The notes under the pieces were generated by a model. That model ran no database searches. It was given only the letters and a program-made list of their open reading frames with translations, and was not told the DNA's origin. The position numbers were made by a program, and so were the translations under genes. A stretch of DNA of 64,000 nt from DASSQJ01 sp963730165 (GTDB lineage Bacteria > Actinomycetota > Actinomycetes > Actinomycetales > Dermatophilaceae), in assembly GCA_963730165.1 (NCBI GenBank), contig CAVSQS010000005.1:62001-126000 (forward strand). Reading direction: 5' to 3'. Position 1 is the first letter of the stretch, and each line of letters starts with the position of its first letter. Shown here piece after piece: positions 57,992-64,000 of this stretch.

Positions 57992-59382
57992 CGCGCTCCG
58001 TTGATGAACAGGCTGGGCGCCACCTCGACGCCGAGGTCGTTGAGGTCGTCGAGGAACTTCGGTCGCAGCCCGGTGCTGACGAGCGTGCCGCGGAAGCGTC
58101 CGTTCTCGTCGCGCCCGGCGTGCCAGTCGAAGGTGAAGAGGTCCTGGAGCGTGATGACCTCCCCCTCCATCCCGACGACCTCGCTGATGGCAACGATGCG
58201 ACGAGAGCCGTCCTTGAGGCGGGCCTGCTGGACGATGAGGTCGAGGGCGCCCGCGACCTGCTCGCGGATGGCACGAACCGGGAGCTCGACGCCCGCCATG
58301 AGCACCATCGTCTCGAGGCGGGAGAGCGAGTCGCGGGGGCTGTTCGCGTGGACGGTGGTGATCGACCCGTCGTGGCCGGTGTTCATCGCCTGGAGCATGT
58401 CGAGGGCAGCACCGTCACGGACCTCGCCGACGACGATGCGGTCGGGCCGCATGCGGAGGGCGTTGCGGACGAGGTCGCGGATCGCGATCGCCCCTCGTCC
58501 CTCGATGTTGGCCGGGCGCGACTCGAGCCGCAGCACGTGCTCCTGGTGGAGCTGGAGCTCGGCGGCGTCCTCGATGGTGATGATGCGCTCGTCCTCGGGG
58601 AGGAAGGAGGAGATGACGTTCAGCGTCGTCGTCTTACCGGAGCCGGTACCACCGGAGATGATGATGTTCCGGCGGCCGACGACGCAGGCCTTGAGGAAGT
58701 CGCGCACGTTCGGCGTGATCGTCCCGAACGCGATGAGGTCAGCGTCGGTGAACGGGTCCTGGGAGAACTTCCGGATGGTCAGCATCGCGCCGTCGAGCGC
58801 GATAGGGCTGATCACGGCGTTGACACGGGACCCGTCGGGGAGACGCGCGTCGACGAGTGGGCTCGCCTCGTCGACGCGCCGGCCGATGCGGCCGACGATC
58901 TTGTCGATGACTCTGCGCAGGTGCGCCTCGTTCGAGAAGCGGGTCTCGACCGGGTAGATCTTCCCGGCGCGCTCGACGAAGATGTAGTCGCAGCCGTTGA
59001 CCATGATCTCGGTGATGTCCGGGTCGCGCAGGAGCGGCTCGAGCGGGCCGTGGCCGAGGATCTCGTCACTGACCTCTTGGGCGATGCGCGTGCGGTCCGC
59101 GTGCGAGAGCGGGGTCTGCTCGGCGTCGATCGTCGTCTGGAGGGTCTGGCGCACCTGGGCGGCGAGTTCTGCCTCGGGCAGGTGGGGGTCGTAGAGCCGC
59201 GGGCCCAGGGTCTCGATGAGGGCCTGGTGCACGCGCCCCTTGACCTCCGCGAACGGGTCAGCTCCGCGGCGGCGGGCGGCGGCGCCCGGGCGCTGGACCG
59301 GGGTGGTCGATGACGTCGAGGCGGTCGGGTCCGCCGTGGCGTGGGCCCGGCGGACGCTGTCGAGACGGTCGGCAAGGCTCAT
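57988..59382 (-). CDS. cpaF: Tad pilus ATPase CpaF/TadA
   Basis: A 464-residue assembly motor: N-terminal region with ILGHGPLEPLLRDPDITEIM, Walker A GGTGSGKTTTLN (about 245), Asp/His boxes IEDAAELQL and GHDGSITTVHANS. It energises Flp pilus extension and possibly retraction. Full length for the family and a paralogue of the gene at 1-1130. Overlaps cpaE upstream and tadB downstream by four bases on each side. Confidence 0.95.
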   Translation of the reverse strand: MSLADRLDSVRRAHATADPTASTSSTTPVQRPGAAARRRGADPFAEVKGRVHQALIETLGPRLYDPHLPEAELAAQVRQTLQTTIDAEQTPLSHADRTRIAQEVSDEILGHGPLEPLLRDPDITEIMVNGCDYIFVERAGKIYPVETRFSNEAHLRRVIDKIVGRIGRRVDEASPLVDARLPDGSRVNAVISPIALDGAMLTIRKFSQDPFTDADLIAFGTITPNVRDFLKACVVGRRNIIISGGTGSGKTTTLNVISSFLPEDERIITIEDAAELQLHQEHVLRLESRPANIEGRGAIAIRDLVRNALRMRPDRIVVGEVRDGAALDMLQAMNTGHDGSITTVHANSPRDSLSRLETMVLMAGVELPVRAIREQVAGALDLIVQQARLKDGSRRIVAISEVVGMEGEVITLQDLFTFDWHAGRDENGRFRGTLVSTGLRPKFLDDLNDLGVEVAPSLFINGAR

Positions 59383-60584
59383 TTGCGCCCCCTGAAGAAC
59401 GATCGGCGGTGTGGCTGGTGGTCCCCGCGTGGCTCCGTCTGGTTCTCCGACGCCCCGTGCAGGGCCTCGCCGTTGACCTTCTTGATATGGCCGTCGACGA
59501 GCTGCTTGATCGCCGTGCTCACCGGCCCTCGGGGGTCGTCGAGCACGATCGGGATCCCACGGTTCACGGAGGCGGGCACCGTGAGGGAGTTGGGGATGTT
59601 GACGGCGATGTCGGTCTTGATGGCGGTGACGACGTCGTCGGGACGCAGCCCGACCTTGGTGTCGGCGCGGTTGAGCACGATGATGCGGGCCTCCTTCGGG
59701 CTGCCGATCATGTCGAGGGTGTCGATGGCGACTCGGAGGTTCTTCACCGCGGGGATGTCGAGGGTCGCGATGAGGACGAGGCTGTCCGAGAGGTCGATCG
59801 CTGCCAGGACATGCTCGGTGAACGACGGCGGCGTGTCGATGATGACGAAGTCGTACGCCCGTCGGGCGACCTTGATGATCTCGGTCACCGTCGCCACCGG
59901 GATGCGGTCGGCGTCGCCGGGGTCATTGGGTGCGCAGAGCACCTCGAGTCCGCTCTGCTCGTGGACGGTCGTCATCTCCCGAATGGCGTCGGCGTCGATG
60001 TGCCCACTCATCGCCACGGCGTCGTAAACCGACTTGGTGGGCACCAGCTGGAGGCTGATCGCGACGTCACCGAAGGAGAGGTCGAGGTCCATGAGCAGGA
60101 CGCTCGAACCGGTCTTGGCGAGGTGGGTCGCGGTGTTCGTCGACAGGGTCGTCTTGCCGACACCACCCTTGGCCGAGAAGACCGTGATGACCTTTCCGTC
60201 GTGGGAGGGGCCGCCGCCGACGTGGCCGGCGAGCCTGGCCGTGAGGTCGCGGCTGCGGCGCAGCGCTTCGGCGAGCGCCGTGTGGTCGTCGGAGGAGACG
60301 ACCTCACGCACTCCGCTACGCAGCGCCTGGGTCAGGGCTGTGACGTCGACCCGGTTGCGCAGGAGGATGACTCCGAGCTCGGGGCGGTCGAGACGCGCCG
60401 CCTCGGCCAGCTCGCAGGCGGAGTCGAGCGGGACGTCCGCGCCGATGACGACCTGCTCGATCTGCGCGTTGTCGTGGAGTGCCCTGGCGACCATGGCCGC
60501 CGTGTCGAGCGACTGCGTGTCAGGCCCCAGCGCGAACCGGTAACGGTCCAGCGCCCCTGGACTGGGGTCCCAGAGGATGTTCAC
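59379..60584 (-). CDS. cpaE: Tad pilus localisation protein CpaE/TadZ
   Basis: A 401-residue MinD/ParA-type ATPase with an N-terminal receiver-like domain (about 1-115) and a canonical deviant Walker A (FSAKGGVGKTTLSTNTATHL), MDLDLSFGD and DFVIIDTPPSF. In Caulobacter and others CpaE/TadZ sets where pili are built, usually at the pole. It is intact, unlike the paralogue at 32220-33563. GTG 60584 lies one base after the rcpC stop. Confidence 0.94.
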   Translation of the reverse strand: MNILWDPSPGALDRYRFALGPDTQSLDTAAMVARALHDNAQIEQVVIGADVPLDSACELAEAARLDRPELGVILLRNRVDVTALTQALRSGVREVVSSDDHTALAEALRRSRDLTARLAGHVGGGPSHDGKVITVFSAKGGVGKTTLSTNTATHLAKTGSSVLLMDLDLSFGDVAISLQLVPTKSVYDAVAMSGHIDADAIREMTTVHEQSGLEVLCAPNDPGDADRIPVATVTEIIKVARRAYDFVIIDTPPSFTEHVLAAIDLSDSLVLIATLDIPAVKNLRVAIDTLDMIGSPKEARIIVLNRADTKVGLRPDDVVTAIKTDIAVNIPNSLTVPASVNRGIPIVLDDPRGPVSTAIKQLVDGHIKKVNGEALHGASENQTEPRGDHQPHRRSFFRGRK

Positions 60585-60585
60585 G

Positions 60586-61389
60586 TCACTGCACCGAGCC
60601 CTTGAGAATCGTCAGGTCGCTCACCGAGAGCTTCGGGTCGACCTTGAGCTCCGAGCCGCGCAGGCCGGCATAGAGCGTGTAGTTGTTGATGCCGTGCACG
60701 AGCCGTGTCGCCTGCTCCGGCGTGACCTCGACGGTGACGAGGAAGGCCGGGGTCTGGTTGCCGTTCTGGTTCTGGTCCGCGTTGTTGCCGTTCTGGTCCT
60801 GCTGCGGTTGCTGGGGCGTGAGCGATGTGTCTCCCATGGCGATGACCTTGACGTTGTCCAGGAGGATCGAGGTCCCCTTGACGTCCTGATCGTTGAACAC
60901 CTTGGCCTGGTCGGACGTGCTGAGGTCCTTCAGCTTGTATGTCATGAAGATCGTCAGGTAGGAGCCCGGGCGCACGAAGTCACCGACGCGAGCGGGGTCG
61001 CTCAACTGCACGGACACCGCCAGCTTGCCGGCACCGACCTGGAGTGCCTTCTCTCCGAGCGGCTGCTCGCCGAAGGCCGCCGTGAGGACGTACTGGCCCG
61101 GTGCGATGTCGGTGAGCGCGACGAGTGCGCTGTTCGTGTCATCGACCGTCTCGAGCGCGCCTTCAGGCTTGGCCCGCGCCGCGACCTCGGTCTGGACCAC
61201 CTCGCCGAGCCGGACGGCGTCCTTCAACGAGGTGCCGGCAGGGACGACCTGGGTCGTCACGTACACGGTGGTGGGACTGGCGGCCGCTACCGCTCGCTGG
61301 TCAGCGCCCCTGGCGTACAGCAGCACCAGGACTGCGCCGACGAGCGCGATGACCGCAGCGGCGGCGATGGCAAGGATGCGACGACCCAT
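60586..61389 (-). CDS. cpaB: RcpC/CpaB pilus assembly protein
   Basis: A 267-residue protein with an N-terminal membrane helix (ILAIAAAAVIALVGAVLVLL), a SAF domain (VYVTTQVVPAGTSLKDAV) and a C-terminal domain after a Gln/Asn-rich insert (about 190-215). In Gram-negatives it sits in the periplasm beside the secretin; in monoderms its place is the outer membrane face. ATG 61389. Gram-positive Tad loci often carry this protein without a secretin, as here. Confidence 0.9.
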   Translation of the reverse strand: MGRRILAIAAAAVIALVGAVLVLLYARGADQRAVAAASPTTVYVTTQVVPAGTSLKDAVRLGEVVQTEVAARAKPEGALETVDDTNSALVALTDIAPGQYVLTAAFGEQPLGEKALQVGAGKLAVSVQLSDPARVGDFVRPGSYLTIFMTYKLKDLSTSDQAKVFNDQDVKGTSILLDNVKVIAMGDTSLTPQQPQQDQNGNNADQNQNGNQTPAFLVTVEVTPEQATRLVHGINNYTLYAGLRGSELKVDPKLSVSDLTILKGSVQ

Positions 61390-61446
61390 GAGGATTCCTT
61401 CGAACGTGGTGTGCGGCAGGGAGTGCAGATCGAGGGTGTTCGGCGG

Positions 61447-62685
61447 CTAGCCGACTGGCTTGAAGACGTTTGCTCCGTAGTCCGGGACGGTGCCGGTCAG
61501 GTCGAGCTCACCCCCGTAGTCGACCCAGTCGGAGAGGAACCAGCCGTAGATGCACTTGTTGTCCTTGGACGTGGTCTGGCAGTCCTGCCGGGCCGAGCTG
61601 CCCGGGTAGCCGTCGAGGAAGCTGCCCTGGCCGTCACCAACGATCCTGACGCCGGTGACGTAGAAGGCTGCGTAGCCTGTGATGTAGTAGTAGGTGTGCG
61701 TGCCCGACGGTGAGCCCTGGTTGCACGGGTCGTCGGTGCCGGCGGCGGTGTCGCTGATGCACGTGAAGATCGGTATGTAGATCCTGCTGCCCGGCCGGAA
61801 TAGGTCGTAGCAGTCGTTGTTGGCGCCGACGCCGGTCTGGCCGTCGTACCAATGCGGGACCTCGGTCGAGGCGACGCAGCCGTTCGCCGACAGCCAGCCA
61901 AAGCCGCCGTCGAAGTCGCCGCCGGAGGAGACGGTGTTCGGGTCGCACGACTTGTTCTTCTTGTACTTCAGCGGGAGCGCCGTCTCGCCCTTGTACGGGT
62001 CAGCGGGGTTCACGGGGTCGTTGCCGAAACCGACGGTGTTGATGGCTTCCTCGTACTCGCACTCCGCGAAGGTCAGCGGCAGCGTGTTGGCCTTCCCGGG
62101 CGGTCCCCACGCCATGCGGGAGCACGCCCCCACGGTTGCGCCGCTGCCGGGGAGGAAGAAGCTTCCGAGCTTGTTGGAGCCCTTGCTGTCGGTCAGGGTG
62201 TACGTCTCGACGTACTTGATGGTCGGATGGTCCACCAGGGCCTGCGGCAGCGGCGGACACTGGACGAGATCGGTGAGGTCGGCGGTCGACGTGGCGGACG
62301 GGCACGGAGGCAGATTCGGCGCACCGGGTACGCGACCACACATCCCGTTCTTCGTGCCGAGCGTTGCGTCGAGCAGGGTGTTCAGGCTGGCCGTGTTGTC
62401 GGCGGCGTTGGCCTTGTTCTCGTTGTTGACCGCGCTGATCGTGCTCGCCTTGGTCGGGTCGCAGTCGGCGACGTTGGCCTTGTCGGCGCAGATCCGGGCG
62501 AGCTTGGCGACGGCCGCGTCCGCACCGTTCTGCAGCTGGCGCCGCTCGAACATGATGTTGCCGACGTCGATGGCCAGAGCAGAGGCCCCCAGGAGTACTC
62601 CGCCCCCGAGGAGCACGGCGACGATCGCAGCGACTCCACCCCGCTCGAAGCGGCGACGGAGGCGTGCCTTGCGAGAAGCGCTCAT
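61447..62685 (-). CDS. TadG-like exported protein, cysteine-rich
   Basis: A 412-residue protein whose N-terminus (ERGGVAAIVAVLLGGGVLLG, then ASALAIDVGNIMFERRQLQN) is the Flp pilus-assembly TadG-like membrane anchor. The remaining 370 residues are exported, with no vWA domain seen and 14 cysteines that I count, plus motifs rich in Gly, Asp and aromatic residues near the end (GWFLSDWVDYGGELDL). An even number of cysteines outside the cell suggests disulfides. Probable minor pilin or pilus-tip/adhesive component. Confidence 0.85.
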   Translation of the reverse strand: MSASRKARLRRRFERGGVAAIVAVLLGGGVLLGASALAIDVGNIMFERRQLQNGADAAVAKLARICADKANVADCDPTKASTISAVNNENKANAADNTASLNTLLDATLGTKNGMCGRVPGAPNLPPCPSATSTADLTDLVQCPPLPQALVDHPTIKYVETYTLTDSKGSNKLGSFFLPGSGATVGACSRMAWGPPGKANTLPLTFAECEYEEAINTVGFGNDPVNPADPYKGETALPLKYKKNKSCDPNTVSSGGDFDGGFGWLSANGCVASTEVPHWYDGQTGVGANNDCYDLFRPGSRIYIPIFTCISDTAAGTDDPCNQGSPSGTHTYYYITGYAAFYVTGVRIVGDGQGSFLDGYPGSSARQDCQTTSKDNKCIYGWFLSDWVDYGGELDLTGTVPDYGANVFKPVG

Positions 62686-62686
62686 G

Positions 62687-63094
62687 TCAACACCCTTGTA
62701 CGGACTTTCCGGTCATCGATGTGGGAAGCGTGCCGGGGAGGAAGGCGAGGAAGTACCACTGGAACGGCGCCGATACCGTGACGGTCACGTTGTCCGGCAC
62801 AGGCGATCCGGTGCAGGCGGTCGCGGGGCTCACGGTAACCGTGGCCGAGGCGAGCGGGTTGAGGTCGGCAGCGGCCTGCGCTCGGGTGGTGATGTTTCCA
62901 AGCTGGGCCGCATCCTGGGTCAGCACGGCGACGCGAGTCCCCTCGCGAGCCGCATTGGTGACGATCACCTCTGTCATGAACGCGCGCCCGAAGTCGATGA
63001 TCCCCCCGACGAGCAGGATGAGGAGGGGCAGCACGATGGCCATCTCGACGGCGGCGGCACCGCGCTCACGAGTTCGCTCGAGCCGGCGGGACAT
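62687..63094 (-). CDS. tadE: TadE-like pseudopilin
   Basis: A 135-residue minor pseudopilin: RERGAAAVEMAIVLPLLILL carries the prepilin-type site with Glu at +5 of the hydrophobic helix, followed by GGIIDFGRAFMTEVIVTNAA. Two cysteines (TACTGS, VQGC) are in the exported part. ATG 63094 follows AAGGAGG; the few in-frame residues upstream are not needed. One base separates its stop from the tadG-like start. Confidence 0.9.
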   Translation of the reverse strand: MSRRLERTRERGAAAVEMAIVLPLLILLVGGIIDFGRAFMTEVIVTNAAREGTRVAVLTQDAAQLGNITTRAQAAADLNPLASATVTVSPATACTGSPVPDNVTVTVSAPFQWYFLAFLPGTLPTSMTGKSVQGC

Positions 63095-63214
63095 GGCCCC
63101 TCCTCCTTGTCGCTTGTGTACGTGCTGTTGCATCGGAGCGTTCTCGGGTGATGGCGCCCATTAAACAGCAGGGATCTCGGCGCCCGATGCCAGCTCGGGG
63201 TGTGGTATGCCCTG

Positions 63215-63385
63215 TCAGATCTTGCCCGCAGCGTCGACGAAGACCGACGAGAGGGTGTTGCCCAGGGCCAGGACCGCCAAGATGATGACGAGGGCGATGA
63301 AGGTCACCATGAGGGCGTACTCGACGGCTGTCGCGCCGGCCTCGCCCGTGACGCGGGCCTTGAGCGTTCGTGCAATGCGTGCCAT
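63215..63385 (-). CDS. flp: Flp-type pilin 1
   Basis: A 56-residue Flp prepilin: basic leader (MARIARTLKARVTGEAG) ending at the prepilin peptidase site, then ATAVEYALMVTFIALVIILA, the Flp motif with Glu and Tyr, and a short tail (SSVFVDAAGKI). Processing would give a mature pilin of about 40 residues. AGGAGG precedes ATG 63385. Not separately annotated by length cut-offs of 60 codons. Located between the second pilin gene and tadE. Confidence 0.93.
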   Translation of the reverse strand: MARIARTLKARVTGEAGATAVEYALMVTFIALVIILAVLALGNTLSSVFVDAAGKI

Positions 63386-63424
63386 TGGGGCGTTCCTCCT
63401 GCAGGACCTCTGAGGGAATGGACA

Positions 63425-63474
63425 GCGAGGGCGCCGGCTCGCTCGGGAGAACCGACCGAGGCCGACGCCCTCGT
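63425..63474 (-). terminator. Imperfect hairpin between the two pilin genes
   Basis: Arms CGAGGGCG(c)CGGCTCG and CGAGGCCGACGCCCTCG pair with one bulge. Lying after the first pilin gene (63500), it may partly stop transcription so that pilin mRNA exceeds assembly-gene mRNA. Confidence 0.6.
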
Positions 63475-63499
63475 TCTGTCGTTCAGATCGGAACCGACG

Positions 63500-63679
63500 T
63501 CAGATCTGGGTCGCGACGTCGTCGAACAGGCTCGAGAGCTTGTTGCCGAGCGTCAGGACGGCGATGAGGATGACGACCGCGATCAGGGCCACCATGAGGC
63601 CGTACTCGACGGCGGTGGCGCCCTCCTCCGAGCGGAGGGAGTTGACGCGGGCCTGGAGCTTGACGAGAGCCTTGGTCAT
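63500..63679 (-). CDS. flp: Flp-type pilin 2
   Basis: A 59-residue Flp prepilin: leader MTKALVKLQARVNSLRSEEG, then ATAVEYGLMVALIAVVILIA and a tail (LSSLFDDVATQI). It is similar to the pilin at 63215 and in the same order relative to the operon. First gene of the Tad unit, so it is probably the major pilin. GAAAGG lies about ten bases before ATG 63679. No prepilin peptidase gene is in the window. Confidence 0.94.
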   Translation of the reverse strand: MTKALVKLQARVNSLRSEEGATAVEYGLMVALIAVVILIAVLTLGNKLSSLFDDVATQI

Positions 63680-63794
63680 GTCTGTTGCCTTTCACGTGGG
63701 GGATGCAGTGGCGGTTGGTGCCCCACCACAGTTGCACCTGCCGACCCTCTGCGTGAATGGCCCGATGGGTCGCCTCTGTGGCAACAAATGGTGG

Positions 63795-63827
63795 AGCGCC
63801 ATCATCCGTTCGGCCGATGGTGGCGCT
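63795..63827 (-). terminator. Hairpin upstream of the Tad operon
   Basis: AGCGCCATCAT pairs with ATGGTGGCGCT (one G-T pair); its right arm reaches the stop codon of the gene ending at 63827. It likely ends that gene and leaves the Tad promoter in 63680-63794. Confidence 0.7.
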
Positions 63828-64000
63828 CAGGACGCGGGGACCAGCAGTACCAGGTCGCCGTCCCTCGCGATGCGCCGCCAGCCGTGTCCCTGCAAACCGT
63901 CGGCACACGCTGGAGCTACGACGAGGAGGTCCGGCCTGGCCTCCGCCGGGACCGTGCAACTGTGCAGGAAGTCGAGGAACTGCCCCTGCACGTCCTGGCG
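63827..64000 (-). CDS. C-terminal end of an unrecognised protein
   Basis: The last 57 codons of a gene entering from the right: VQGQFLDFLHSCTVPAEARP, then DLLVVAPACADGLQGHGWRR, ending DLVLLVPAS. Codon use is typical and the frame is open to the edge. Too little is visible to name it; the upstream part is outside the window. Confidence 0.6.
   Translation of the reverse strand, partial: RQDVQGQFLDFLHSCTVPAEARPDLLVVAPACADGLQGHGWRRIARDGDLVLLVPAS

Overview
The window is about 72% G+C chromosomal DNA with actinobacterial codon use, many GTG starts, leaderless promoters and actinobacteria-only genes (WhiB1, MtrA-MtrB-LpqB, PdtaS, an Rv3235-type protein). The backbone from whiB1/pdtaS through the Rv3235-type gene, secA, hpf, comF and lpqB-mtrB-mtrA follows the Mycobacterium tuberculosis Rv3219-Rv3246c order, with different genes between the anchors. 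The gene mix (180-kDa NAD-glutamate dehydrogenase, Tad pili, an FHA-FtsK ATPase) suits a Micrococcales member, perhaps Intrasporangiaceae/Dermatophilaceae. That placement is inference.

Layout. 1-5.1 kb: the 5' part of a cpaF-type ATPase gene, then a low-coding-density patch holding a broken and an intact cell-wall-binding-repeat (CWB2) gene. The patch is bracketed by a 356-bp direct repeat of the cpaF start, so the right end carries a dead 84-codon cpaF copy. 5-12 kb: small accessory genes, a frameshifted TetR gene and a 1330-residue FHA-FtsK (EssC/EccC-like) ATPase. 12-14 kb: whiB1 and pdtaS, convergent. 14-23 kb: large NAD-glutamate dehydrogenase, a PLP decarboxylase, an M20 peptidase, then a divergent pair of helical proteins, one with a WxG-type turn. 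23-27 kb: DUF2505, pruA, a DUF6912-like gene and a wax-ester-synthase-like acyltransferase. 27-32 kb: an overlapping operon (monooxygenase, SDR, MFS, TSUP) divergent from a TetR gene with two operator-like palindromes between. 32-40 kb: CpaE-like and SAF-domain genes, an excisionase-type HTH, LysM, Rv3235-like, RDD and nonapeptide-repeat proteins, and a LAL regulator. 40-52.6 kb: secA, a tandem GNAT protein, a YcaQ-family glycosylase, a NarL-type regulator, hpf, comF, lpqB-mtrB-mtrA. 52.7-64 kb: a sensor/regulator pair convergent with a complete Tad pilus operon (two Flp pilins, TadE, TadG-like, RcpC/CpaB, CpaE, CpaF, a vWA-TadB fusion, TadC).

How it fits together. The Tad operon at 55-63.7 kb encodes pilin, minor pilins, localisation ATPase, motor and platform in one transcription unit on the minus strand. 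The first cpaF (1-1.1 kb) and the CpaE-like/SAF pair (32-34 kb) look like a second, dispersed Tad-like set. The EssC/EccC-like ATPase and the WxG-type pair 11 kb away are candidates for a minimal, scattered type-VII-like apparatus; their link is inferred only. Gdh and PruA give a route from proline/glutamate to 2-oxoglutarate. I saw no tRNA, rRNA, CRISPR array, transposase or prophage genes.
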